Shown here in pieces: positions 23,540-34,715 of a DNA stretch of 64,000 nucleotides. Position numbers and translations under genes: made by a program. Position 1 is the stretch's first letter, and each line of letters starts with the position of its first letter. A model generated the notes under the pieces. It ran no database searches. It had not been told where the DNA came from and saw only the letters and a list, made by a program, of their open reading frames with translations. Source of the stretch: Euphorbia lathyris. Taxonomy: Eukaryota > Streptophyta > Magnoliopsida > Malpighiales > Euphorbiaceae. The stretch spans positions 2,609,001 through 2,673,000 of the forward strand of contig NC_088915.1 in assembly GCF_963576675.1 (NCBI RefSeq). Direction: 5' to 3'.

Positions 23540-24265
23540 CCTCTTTTGTTTATTTTTTCAAGGACTTTTAGGCTTTAAGAACCCCGCTTGAACATTATTT
23601 GCATGCTAATATTTAAGATGTTTGCGAATTCTTTAGCTAGAAACGTGAATCCTATGCATTGTGAACATTCTTCGCAATTATGAATTTTATGCATGATTAG
23701 TGAATTTTTTTTTCTTTTTTTTTTTAGAAATCATGAATTTTATGCACGTGAATAATAAAAACGTGGATAGTGTACGTGAATAGTAAAGACGTGAATTGAA
23801 TTAAACAACCCCCAAAAGGTAAACACCATAATTGGGTTAAAATTTATCGCAAATGCACGGAAGAATATAACCCTAAAGAATAACGAATTTTAGTTAAATT
23901 TTACGTGAATGTACGTGAAAATAGAACCTTAAAGAATAATGAAGTGAGCTAAATTAAAAACTTGGGGTAATTGGTACCATTTCACAAAAATTGAGGTGTC
24001 AAGTTGTGTTATTCAGACTTAAATTGGTGGGTAGGGATCCTCTAGAGTTGGTGGAGTTGTAATCTCAACCATTAATGGATGAGATTTAATTGACAAATTT
24101 TAATATCTAATTAGTCATTTATTGATACATTTCATAAATATTGAGGGTAAAATGATACTTTTCGAAAACTTTGATACATTTTGTATCATATCCATATATC
24201 CACGTAGTACAATAACTCATTTTGACTATAATCAATCCAAATTGTTCCGTATAATATTTTGAATA
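23540..24265. other. AT-rich region, no gene
   Basis: Locally repeated phrases built on 'acgtgaat' and 'aagaataa' occur at 23750-23950. No ORF or element ends were found. Confidence 0.4.
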
Positions 24266-24274
24266 TAGTTTTTG

Positions 24275-24820
24275 GTGTTAAGGTCTAAAACTACCCATAA
24301 TATTTTCGGTTAGGAGCAATTTTACCCATAACGTCTAAAATTGTCTAATTTTACCCCTAACATCAATAGCCAAGAGCAATTTTACTCATAACGTTGATAA
24401 TTTGGGTCGATTTGAGACATTATTATAAAACACAGATATTTTTTTCCTTATTCTGCAACAATTGCATTTCAATTCGTTTTAAAAAATGATTTCATGTTTT
24501 TTATAATTTAATAGTAGAATTGGAGATTAATATTATAAATTTGGTGAATTTTTTGAATTTTTAGTCCAATTTGTACAAAAAAAAACTGTACTTTTTTATA
24601 TATTTTTTCACATCCCATCATATGTTGTGATTTGACGCAAAGATTAATGACAACATCGTTTGATAAATTATTTATCAAATTGACCCAATTTATCAACGCT
24701 AGGGGTAAAATTGTTCTTGGTTTCCAATGTTAGGATAAAATTGCACCATTTTCGACATTTTGGACCTTGGGGCAAGATTGCTTATGACCCAAAAGTTAGG
24801 ATATTTTTACACCTTAATTG
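24275..24820. mobile_element. Mutator-like MITE, second family
   Basis: The two halves are inverted repeats built of phrases such as 'gagcaattttacccataacg'. The ends (GTGTTAAGGT... and ...ACCTTAATTG) are imperfectly complementary. The flanks share TAGTTTTTG (24266-24274 and 24821-24829), a 9-bp target duplication. There is no coding capacity. Truncated relatives lie at 44188-44554 and 50755-51121. Confidence 0.65.
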
Positions 24821-24888
24821 TAGTTTTTGTAATTATCTTTTAACCCTAATTGTTCACACTCCTTTTCTGATTAGAGTGAGTGGCGGCA

Positions 24889-26007
24889 ATGGCACAACTC
24901 CCAAGCGAGTTGATCATGGAAATACTGCTGTGGTTGCCGGTGAAGTCCCTCCTACGTTTCAGATGTGTTTCAAAATCTTTATGCACCGTCATTGATAGCC
25001 TTGATTTTATCAATTCTCATCTAAGTAAGTCTTCTCAAAACTTAAATCTCCGCAAACTGATTTTCTCAGACGAATTGAGTAACAAATTTCATGTTTGTGA
25101 TGTGAATGTCGATCTTGAAGAAGATATTATAGGCATAGAAAAACAAGTCTCATCCTCGTTGAAGAATGTCTATGGTTACTGTAAAGGTTTGGTTCTCCTG
25201 GATCAAAGTTCATTGTACCAACCTAAATTAGAACTGTCCCTGTGGAATCCATCCACTCATCGGTGTAAGGATCTTCCTGATTGGCCTTTGGAAGACCCAG
25301 CTAATGATCAATTTTATTACTTAAATGGGTTAGGTTTGGGTTATGATGACGCTATTGATGAGTACAAAGTGTTTTTAAGGGTATATGTCAAGCGAAAACT
25401 TGATATTGAAGTTCAATTTTGGATTTATGGGTTTAAATCAAATATTTGGAGAAGGATTCAGAATCCCCCTTCCCTCGGATACAGAATAGATAGGAATGTG
25501 TATCTTCGTGAAATGGATTACTTCAGTGATGGTAGTCTACATTGGTTATCCAATTCAGAGATTGTGGCATTTAATATGAGAAATGAGACATTCTCCTTAG
25601 TTCCCCAACATGTTTTATCTTTCAATTCAACTGATAGAGTTTTAAGGCAATTACATATTTTAGTAGGGTGTCTTTGCATCAGCTATTTCTGTTGATCGAT
25701 GGTGCCCCATGCTTATTTATATATGAGGAAGAATGATGGGGTTAATCAATTTACTTGGACAAAGTTATACTCTGTTGTAAATCCCTTATTTTTTGACATA
25801 TCTTGGTTTCAATGTGCGAACGTCATTGGGTATTCAAAGAGAGGAGATAAGATTCTCCTTAATGTTGGTATAATGAGTAATATAGTTTCATATGATCTTA
25901 GAGAGAAAAGTTTTGCTAAGGTTGGAACATGCAATGATTCTATTTGGAATGGTCGAATTCTTAGTCTTGAAGTTGAAAGTCTTGTGTCGGTAGGCGGTGG
26001 AGCCTAG
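24889..26007 (+). pseudogene. F-box protein gene (FBA-type) with one in-frame stop
   Basis: From ATG 24889 the frame begins MAQLPSELIMEILLWLPVKS, an N-terminal F-box (residues about 3-45) expected to bind SKP1 in an SCF ubiquitin ligase. It is followed by the F-box-associated region (LSLWNPSTHRCKDLP, LNGLGLGYDDAIDEYKVFLR, WRRIQNPP, DGSLHWLS). TGA at 25693-25695 stops translation after 268 residues. The same frame then continues for 103 codons (MVPHAYLYMRKNDGV ... SLEVESLVSVGGGA) to TAG 26005-26007, with no other lesion. The full frame would be a normal length for this family. It has no intron. It is either a recent pseudogene or a truncated allele. Its 3' flank is duplicated at 1-366. Confidence 0.85.
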
Positions 26008-26204
26008 TTGTTGAAAGACCAACAAATAAAATATAATTTGTCCTAAATGTGCTATGGTCTAAATATACTCACAACAAAGAACATTAACAGACTGTGGGAT
26101 TTTGAGGCCCTTAATATTTTTTATAATGTGAGTTGGCCAAGGTTTTGTATTTTCCAGATCAACCTGCTGGAGTGAGCGAAGCAAAGGCGGTAGGTCTCAT
26201 GTGG

Positions 26205-26665
26205 CTGCTTCTGATAGGTCTGATGTGGCTGCTTCTGATAGTAAAATGCAGATGGCTTGTGATTGACTTAGTTCTTTATATTACATACTCATATGTACAA
26301 CTAGCTATTCGACTTCGTAGATTTCTCAATCATCTTTATGTCATAGCCTTAGAATAACTTAGAAGAAATTTATCATCTGTTTAATTCAAGCTATATCTAT
26401 TCTTCTTTTTAGAGATTTACTTACAGCAGCTGCTGTTTTCGACATGTTATCCTCCAAGCATAAGCCTCTATATTCGAGACTTACTATGCTGACCATTCAT
26501 ACTCTTTCACGTATATATCATTTGATCATGTTTATAAGGGACAACATCAAGGATACTTTGTTCCATCTTTCATGAGAATTTTTCGAAAATTCCTTATATG
26601 GTCTAAATGTATATTTTTGTGTTTAATACATTTATGTGTATTGAAGCTTAGCTATACAAGTAAGC
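26205..26665 (+). repeat. F-box 3' flank with CACTA empty site
   Basis: This is the uninterrupted counterpart of 1-366 plus 5147-5215. The position equivalent to the CACTA insertion is CTT at 26593-26595. Just upstream (26190-26240) a 24-bp phrase, 'atgtggctgcttctgatag' and flanks, is tandemly duplicated. Confidence 0.85.
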
Positions 26666-27640
26666 AACTGAACCCACAAGGGTGACGAAGATGAAGACCT
26701 TTTGGACATTTCAACATTATTTTCTTCCTTCTGCACACCCAAATTTGCCATTAAAACTGAAATTTAGAAACAACTTTTGTCTTGCGTCTTTCTATTCCTC
26801 CCCTCCCCTTCTTTTTATACACGTACTACTACAATCCTAACAAGGGTAGTTTGGATATTTTTGTAATTACTAAGGGATAAATTTTAGTTTTAACTTAAAG
26901 AGTTCCCCTAGAATAAAATTTGAGTGTTATCAAATAGCAAAAGACATTTCTCAGGTCTTAAACTTTTTCTAGGTATTCTATTTAGTCGCTATATTTTTAT
27001 TAATTGATTCTTAAAAATTTTTTTTGGCTTAGATCCCTATTATAAGTTTAAAATCAATTAGATACTCAACCTATTCTTTAAAAGTCAAATAGATCTCTAA
27101 CCCTGTATTTTATATTTTAACTTTAGTTGTCAGTTCAGTTATTTTATATTTTGGATACGATTTTTATCATTATTTTATGATATTTTCAGTCATCAGTTCA
27201 ACTCTAGTAATCAAATAAACCTAGTCGATGATATATACACATTTTTTTTAATTACTAGGTATAACACTGATTTTGGTTCGATTTAACGGAATATGTTTTT
27301 ATTAAATCTTAACTGGTAATCCAAATCTAAAATATTATAAAATATTGATCTACTTGAACTGAAAATATAAAATAGCTCAATTAAAATTTATTTCAATCAT
27401 AAGAGGGATTTAAATAACAATTTTAACATACGTTAAGAATGTAATCGATGATTTTAAATAATTAAAAAGCTAATTGAGTTTTAATATATAGACTGATGAC
27501 CTAAGTGATGGTTTTAAAAGCCAAAATCTAATATGACTTTTACCCTATAGTTTACGGGTTGAATTTAAAAATATTGAAAGGTTTAATTGACTAAAAAAAA
27601 TCGCACCATTGAAGTTTATCTGTTGTAGTGACGACAAATG
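26666..27640. other. AT-rich intergenic DNA, no gene
   Basis: No coding or element signal was recognised. Confidence 0.5.
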
Positions 27641-28870
27641 CACGTTTTAGGGTTTTTTGGGTGTTTCATTTTAATTTTTTCGGTATATTAAGTGCTCTAA
27701 AATTAAAATTGATGAGCTTATATATTAAAGTCAACCATTAATTAATTAATTAGGTCAAGAACTAAGATTAATGGTTGAAATTCCTCAATTAGGTCAAAAA
27801 ATTGAAAAATAATTCGTTGAAAAAAACAATAAAAGCCCGTGAAAATAACTAAATCGGATTTTTAAGGTCATAAATGGCCAAATTTGGCCAAAAGAGGGTG
27901 GAGGCCACAACCTTGCTATGTGTTTTGACCGTTGGTCCGTTTCCGATGGGATTAGGGGAACGAAACTCTAAAAGAAATCCTAATTTTGAAACTTGACACT
28001 TTTTTTGACCTAATTATTTTGATCTCAAATTAACCCTAATTGAAGTGTCAAACCAAATTTGATTTTAGATTGAATTGATGCTACCATATATCTTGAGATT
28101 AATCAATAAAGAATAAATTGATCCGAACCCGAATATGTAAATACACGTTTTAAGGTTTTCAGGTGCTTTCATTTTTTTTGGTATATTAAGTGCTCTAAAA
28201 TTAAAAGTGGCGAGCTTATTGCCTTAAAGTCAACCATTAAGTAATTAATTAGGTCAAAAATAAGATTATTGGTTGAAATTCATTAATTAGATAAAAAAAA
28301 GTGAAAAATATTTCGTAGAAAAAAACAACAAAAGCCCATGAAAATCATTAAATAGTATTTTGAGGTCCTAAAAAGCCGAATTTGTCTAAAAGATGGTGGG
28401 GCCCATAGTTTTGCTGTGGGTTTTGATCGTTGACCCATTTCCTAACGGATTAGGGGTACAAAACCCTAAACCCTGATTTTGAGACTTGACACTTTTTTTG
28501 ACATAATTATTTTGATCACGAATTAACCCTAATTAAAGTGCCGAACCAAATTTGATTTTGGATTGAATTGATCCTACTATATATCTAGGGGATTAATCAA
28601 TAAAGAATAAATTCATCCGGACCAAATATATAAATACACATTTTAGGGTTTTTCGGTATATTAAGTGCTCTAAAATTAAAAGTGGCCAGCTTGTTAGATT
28701 AAAGTGAACCATTATTTAATTAATTAGATGAAAAACTAAGATTAATGGTTGAAATTTATTAATTAGGTCAAAAAAGTGAAAAATATTTCTTAGAAAAAAA
28801 CAAAAAACAAAGCGAGAATCACTAAATCGTATTTGTTAGGTCTTAAAAGAGGGTGAGACCAACATTCTTC
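27641..28870. repeat. Tandem repeat of a unit of about 495 bp, about 2.5 copies
   Basis: Units begin near 27641, 28143 and 28636 with 'acacgttttagggttttt'-type sequence. They run through 'ggtatattaagtgctctaaaatt', 'agagggtggaggccaca' and 'gactttttttgacctaatta'-like blocks in the same order. The third unit is truncated near 28870. Copies differ by many substitutions. There is no ORF. It resembles a small satellite-like array. Confidence 0.85.
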
Positions 28871-28979
28871 TATCATGTCTCTTTATGCTTTTCTTTTGGA
28901 TGATTGTAAATATCATCTTATCTCTTTTAATGAAGTTGTTGTTTTTTATGTTTGTTTCTCTACGAATAGGGTTGCTCAT

Positions 28980-29063
28980 CAGGGCCGGTCCAATGATAGT
29001 GGCATTCTAAACCGCTGGGACACTTGCTGATCCTAATGCAAATTTCGTTTTAGACCTTGTATA

Positions 29064-29102
<39 letters not shown>

Positions 29103-29176
29103 AACAAATTTTGGACCCCTAACAACCATTGGCCCTAGGCCTGCGCACTCCTGGCCTAGACCCAGTGCCGGCTCTG
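28980..29176. mobile_element. hAT-type MITE
   Basis: The ends CAGGGCCGGTCC (28980) and GTGCCGGCTCTG (29176) are imperfect inverted repeats of the CAG(G/A)GCCGG kind. The flanks TTGCTCAT (28972-28979) and TTGCTCAC (29177-29184) form an 8-bp duplication with one mismatch, as expected for hAT. The 197-bp element is non-coding and contains an AT microsatellite at about 29066-29099. Confidence 0.82.
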
Positions 29177-29184
29177 TTGCTCAC

Positions 29185-30160
29185 TAGCTAGTTGTTGTAG
29201 CCTATTATATGCCTTGTATTTCCTATTTAATACCATACTTTATATCTTCATTTTCTAGTGTTCGCCAACACTATTTTCTTCTCTCCTCCCTCGGGGTTAG
29301 GATCCTCACATTGTCGCACGGAATATTTGGAAATGTAATAACTTAAAAGTATGTGACCAACTTTGACCGTTAAATTTGATTCTCTCGCCCAAAAAATTTA
29401 ATAAAATCAATCCATGAAAAACCAAAAATCACAAAAATGGCATCATTTTGTATAAAAAAATTTATTTTAACAAAACATAACTATAGATATTCACGGGAAT
29501 TTATACACGACGGGGAAGAATTTTCACGGAGCGGATATAGTAATCCTTATCCTTATCACCATTTTGGCTTTGGCGAGAAATTATCTCCCTTGTCCATCCC
29601 TATCACTAATTTATCCCTAATTTTCACTTATTACTAATCCCCATCGGGTTGGAAACATGTAGTTTTTTTATAATGCCCGATTACCATCCCTACATACAAA
29701 TTGAGTGATAATGAAATTTGTGAATGGACAGAGTCCTCCATCAATAACAATTGAAATTGACACAATTTCAAACATCAGTGTAAATTCGCTCAACTTGTAA
29801 AAATTAATGGTATTATTATGTTAGTTATGATGTTAGAGGTAAAATTACTTTTGCTGGACAATATTAAAAGTATTTTTTGCACTTTATATATATACATATA
29901 ATCTTATTCACTATTATGAAAAAACATTATTTTTGCTCCATTCTCGACACGTGCTATGCCATGAGTCAATTCTCATTATGGCGACATATGTTTTGGTCAC
30001 ATTGCGAATAGACATTGTTAAAATGTTAATTAATTAATAGATTAATACATTTTTTGTCCATATACTTGTTTCAAAAAATCAACTAGTCCTTTATATTTGG
30101 AAAAAATTCTAGTAACCCATGAATTTATTTAAATTGACCAATTGACTTTTTGAAAGGTAC
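29185..30160. other. Intergenic DNA, no gene
   Basis: A 66-codon open stretch at 29437-29637 has no recognisable features. Nothing else was seen. Confidence 0.4.
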
Positions 30161-30165
30161 ATATT

Positions 30166-30346
30166 TGAAACAATCATGATTCTCCAGTGATTTGGTATTG
30201 ATAGAGTTTGTGCTTAAATAAGCTTTACAAGATAGAATCGGTTACAACAATAATTCTAAAGATACAGGGAGTAAATCAAGCTAACAATATCTGACTAAAT
30301 CAAAGACTAATTCTAATATGTATATTTACAGATATATCCTCTAACA
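30166..30346 (-). repeat. Copia 3' LTR
   Basis: This is the downstream LTR in element orientation. On the + strand it starts TGAAACAATC and ends CTCTAACA. It is nearly identical to 34530-34710. Confidence 0.95.
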
Positions 30347-30353
30347 TTCCCCC

Positions 30354-32262
30354 TCAAATTAATGGCGGAGCCACTGTTAATTTGTCGCGAAGATGTTGAA
30401 ACCGAGCCTTGGAGAGTGGTTTGGTGAGGATGTCAGCAATTTGATCAAGGGTGGGGACATAACCAACCCGAAGCTCTTTCTTGGAGACTTTGTCACGAAC
30501 AAAATGAAAGTCAATCTCTAAGTGCTTAGATCTGTCATGAAAAATGAAAAATTGGGTTAGCAGTTAAATATGTTGCACCAAGGTTATCACACCATAAAAC
30601 AGGTATTGGGGAATTGGAGATGCCGATTTCATGCATGAGCTTTTTCAACCAAAGCATTTCAGAAGCAAGACTAGCAAGAGCACGATATTCAGCTTCGGTG
30701 GAGGAGCGAGAAACAGTAGTTTGCTTATGTGACCGCCAAGATACAAGATTAGGACCAACAAACACCGCATAGCCAGAGGTAGATTTTCGATCATTAACGT
30801 CTCCTCCACAATCTGCGTCACTATAACCAACCAGATCAAGAGTTTTACCCTTATGAAAACGAATTCCATGTGTTGTAGTTGCAGTTAAATACCGAAGTAT
30901 TCGTTTAACCGCTTTCCAATGATCAAGACTTGGATTATGCATAAATTGGCTAACTTTATTTACAGCATTGCTAATATCTGGTCGAGTGATGGTCGCATAT
31001 TGTAATCCACCAACAATAGTGCGATATAGCTTAGGATCAGTATAGGATTCACCAGAATCTCGAGAGGGTTTGGTGCTTGTGCAGGCTGGTGTTGAGATGC
31101 TTTTGGAGCCATCCATTTTGGATTTTTTGAGTAAATAAGAAATGTATTTCTTTTGACTTAGGTGAAGAGCATGATTTTCCCAATTCACTTCAATTCCAAG
31201 AAAATACGAGAGCTTGCCAAGATCCCGAATAGCAAACCGCTGCTGCAATTGCTTGATCAAGTTATCAATAGACACAATGGAATTGCCGGTTACCAAGATA
31301 TCATCAACATATAAAAGACAATACAAACGAGTATCATTATGATGAAGATAGTAAAGCGAGCAATCAGCCTTACTACAAACGAACCCAAAGGAAATCAAAG
31401 CCTCTGTCAAACAACGATGCCACATACGGGGGGCCTGCTTAAGACCGTATAGACTTTTCTTCAATTTGCACACATGATGAGGAAAGTCCGGGTGAGTAAA
31501 ACTAGGAGGTTGACACATAAAAACAGCTTGATCTAAAGTGCCATGTAAAAATGCGTTACTCACATCGAGTTGTTTTATCATCCAAGAGTTTGTTACTGCA
31601 AGTGAAAGAAGTAAACGTATCGTTGTGGGCTTGATAACCGGACTATATGTTTGCTCATAGTCAAGATCGTGACGTTGATGATATCCTTTGGCAACGAGCC
31701 GTGCTTTGTATCGGTTGACAGATCCATCAGGGTTCAGTTTGATGCGAAAAACCCAGAGACAGCCAACCTTATTGTTGGCTTCGGTTTCTGGAACTAACTC
31801 CCAAGTTCCATTGGTAATGAGTGCATTATACTCCTCTCTCATAGATGCACGCCATTGTGGATGTTCCACAGCTTTAGTATAACAAGAAGGGGTGACAGTT
31901 TCAGTCACGGCCTGATAGATTTTTGGACGAAGCGAACCCGTTTGAGTTCTTGTAACCATGAGAGTGGGTTGTAAAGGTTGGGGCTGTTCAGGTGGGGCTG
32001 TTTGTGATGCATTGGGTAAATTTTGGTGTGATGAGAGTTGATAGCCGCTAAAATCAACAAGTAGAGGGACAGTAGGCTGATTGGAAGCTGGCGGGGGGGC
32101 TGTTTGTTGTGGAGGTTGGTAACTCTCGAAAATTTGGTAAGGGATGATATGGAATAATGGTGCGAGTGGGATTAGAGGAAGTTGTATTTGGGCGTGGAGC
32201 TGTTGGGGGAATAGCAGTAAATGGTTCTTGTGCTGATGGAAAAGAAATTGTGACCGGAGCAT
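30354..32262 (-). pseudogene. Copia reverse transcriptase and RNase H
   Basis: The frame 32262-30535 contains WELVPETEANNKVGCLWVFR, RYKARLVAKGYHQ, LDVSNAFLHGTLDQAVFMCQ, the catalytic YVDDILVTG, and RNase H (DADCGGDVNDRKSTSGYAVF, SSTEAEYRALA, LWCDNLGATYL). A 7-bp tandem duplication (ATGAAAA twice, 30537-30550) shifts the frame at the NPIFH motif. The last 60 or so codons to 30354 are in another frame. Otherwise the sequence is well preserved. Confidence 0.93.
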
Positions 32263-32728
32263 TGGACAGATCAGTCATAGATATCTGGCGCATCTCATTG
32301 TTTAACAGAGGAAATGGAAACTCCTGTTCATTGAAAACCACATGACGTGGGATAAAGATTTTGTTGTTAAGCAAGTCATAACATTTATAACCTTTATGTA
32401 TTTTGCTATAGCCAATGAATATGCATTTACAAGAAAGTGGAAGCAATTTATTTGAATTGTAAGGACGGAGCCAATGATAGCAAACACAACCAAATGTACC
32501 GAACAAAGTATAATCGGGTGTATTGCCAAACAATTTTTCATATGGGCTAAGGTAATCAAGTATTTTGGTGGGTAATCTGTTGATGATAAACATTGCACAT
32601 TCAAAGGCATAAGACCAAAATTTCATAGGTAATTTAGCATGAGTAAGTAATGAAAGACCCGTTTCAACAATATGGCGATGCTTGCGTTCTGCGCAACCAT
32701 TTTGTTCCGGTGTGTATGGACAAGACAC
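32054..32728 (-). pseudogene. Copia integrase C-terminal half
   Basis: The frame begins MSCPYTPEQNGCAERKHRHI, the block with the last catalytic Glu of the DDE integrase. It continues through LPMKFWSYAFECAMFIINRL and GTFGCVCYHWLRPY to a low-complexity Pro/Thr linker. It ends in a shifted frame near the G7 run at 32093-32099, just before the reverse transcriptase frame. Confidence 0.9.
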
Positions 32729-32777
32729 TTTTTGATTGATCCCATTGGTACTAAGATAATTGGTTAAAGCCTGAAAT

Positions 32778-34406
32778 TCACCCCCCCCAATCTGATTGAA
32801 AAATTAAAATTGGTCGTTGAAAATATTTTTCAACCAATGTTCCGAATTTAATGAATACACTCAAGATTTCAGATTTATACCGCACAAAAAATAGCCAAGA
32901 GAATTTGCAAAAATGATCATAGAAAATAACATAATAGCGATAATTGTCATGTGAATCAACTGGAGCAGGGCCCCAAACATCAGAACAAACCAATTCTAAC
33001 GGATTAGAAGCAACGAATGTAGAAACAGGAAACGGTAAGCGATGTGCTTTACTAACACAACATGAATCACAAAAGGGAGCACATTTATTATCATCAAAGT
33101 CAAGTTTATTCAAAGCAATTGCTTTCTTAACAATGGGGAATTGAGCATGACCCAAATGGGCATGCCATAAAAAGAGACTAGTGTTAAAGGCTCTAATGCG
33201 ATTTTGACTTGATGAAGGAAGCCAAAGTGTGTAAAGTCCATCCTTATTCACCCCTCGACATATCTCCTTCTTTGTCTCCAAATCCTTCAAAACAAAGTAA
33301 TTAGCAAAAAACTCAACCGAAATAGAATTTGATTGAGTTAGAGAAGACACAGAAAGAAGGTTATTAACAGTGTTAGGAACATGGAGTATATTTCGAAACT
33401 TTAGAGGAATATTGGAAATAGGAAAATCAGATTTACCAATATGAGAGATAGGAATTGTGGATCCATTACCTACTACAACTTGCTCGGGACCGTCATATTC
33501 AGTGTGAACATGGAGGTTGTCCAAATCAGCTGTTAAATGATGCGTTGCGCCAGAATCTAGGAGCCAATCAGTGGAGGAAGGGTTGGAGGTGGTGGCCATA
33601 TTAGAGGACGGTTTAAGAGAACCCCTGGTATTGCGATTGAATTTTGGTGATGGACACTGTCTAGCAATATGTCCCGATCCTTTACAATTGTGACATGTGA
33701 GAGTGGAGACATCAAGTGGAGCTGAATTTGTGTAACTGTTTCTACTATAATTATTTGGGGCAGAGAAACCCCGACTGGATCCATAATTAAATTGACCGCG
33801 ACCGCGGCCCCGTGGCCTGTTGTTTGAACCGGCAGAATAATGAACGGAGGGAGTAAAGCTTGATGGAGCTGTGACTCGAGAGAGCTGTCGCTCCTCACTA
33901 TGAAGCAAGCCAGTTAAGTCTTCAAACGCAATAGATTCCAGACGAGCTTCTATTGCACGAGTGAAAGGCCGATAAACATCATTCAGGCCATCCAAAATTG
34001 CACCAACTAAATCATCGTTACTTACAGGATTTTGAAGAGCAGAGAGCTCGTCACTGAGAGATTTGGCCCGTAAAAGATAGGCAGAAATATCATCGTTCTC
34101 TTGACGTAAATTATGAAGACGATTCTTCAATTCACGGATCTGTGACTTCGATCCAGTGGCATAGGCTTTAGCCAGCTTTTCCCAGGCGGCTGCTGCAGTT
34201 TCAGCCCCAATAACTTGGGAAATTACGCCCAATGAAAGAGAAGAGATGAGCAAACTGAGGACCTGTTGGTCCTTTTGCTCCCAAACTTCGAACGCTGGAT
34301 TGTCTGCTCCGGTTTGTAATTTCTTGGGCGGCGGTGCAGAAGTTGCATCAACATGATGTCCCAACTTCTGACCTTTCAAAATAGGCAGAACCTGTGTCTT
34401 CCACAA
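32778..34406 (-). pseudogene. Copia gag, protease and integrase N-terminal half
   Basis: The open frame carries a UBN2-type gag region (WEKLAKAYATGSKSQIRELK), a zinc knuckle CHNCKGSGHIARQC, the aspartic protease core WLLDSGATHHLT, the pre-integrase motif LWHAHLGHAQFP and the start of the integrase catalytic core (VCSDVWGPAPVDSHDNYRYY, ending at QSDWGG). It breaks at a C8 homopolymer (32781-32788). The usual gag start just after the primer site is also out of frame: the nearest ATG (minus strand, near 34440) is followed by an early stop. Confidence 0.92.
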
Positions 34407-34529
34407 CAGGTAATTAGAGGCAGTTATTTTGTGATACCATGGAGATAATTAATTGAGCGATTGAAAGGAGAAATCCTAGGGAAAAATTAAAATTCAGAGT
34501 TGTGAAACCTCAGAACTGCTCTGATACCA

Positions 34530-34710
34530 TGAAACAATCATGATTCTCCAGTGATTTGGTATTGATAGAGTTTGTGCTTAAATAAGCTTTACAAGATAGA
34601 ATCGGTTACAACAATAATTCTAAAGATACAAGGAGTAAATCAAGCTAACAATATCTGACTAAATCAAAGACTAATTCTAATATGTATATTTACAGATATA
34701 TCCTCTAACA
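34530..34710 (-). repeat. Copia 5' LTR
   Basis: This is the upstream LTR in element orientation, adjoining the primer-binding site at 34518-34529. It differs from the other LTR at one base. Confidence 0.95.
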
Positions 34711-34715
34711 ATATT

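Larger units (their letters stand above)
30166..34710 (-). mobile_element. Ty1/copia LTR retrotransposon, young but frameshifted
   Basis: LTRs of 181 bp lie at 30166-30346 and 34530-34710 and differ at one position (30267 G, 34631 A). A 5-bp duplication ATATT flanks the element (30161-30165 and 34711-34715). On the minus strand the primer-binding site TGGTATCAGAGC (34529-34518, the classical initiator tRNA-Met site of plant Copia) adjoins the 5' LTR. A polypurine tract (TTTGAGGGGGAA, 30358-30347) precedes the 3' LTR. The order is gag, protease, integrase, RT, RNase H. The single polyprotein frame is interrupted by a C8 run, a G7 run and a 7-bp tandem duplication. Confidence 0.95.

Noticed and set aside
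34518..34529. tRNA gene fragment
   Set aside because: TGGTATCAGAGC next to the LTR is the Copia primer-binding site, not a tRNA gene.
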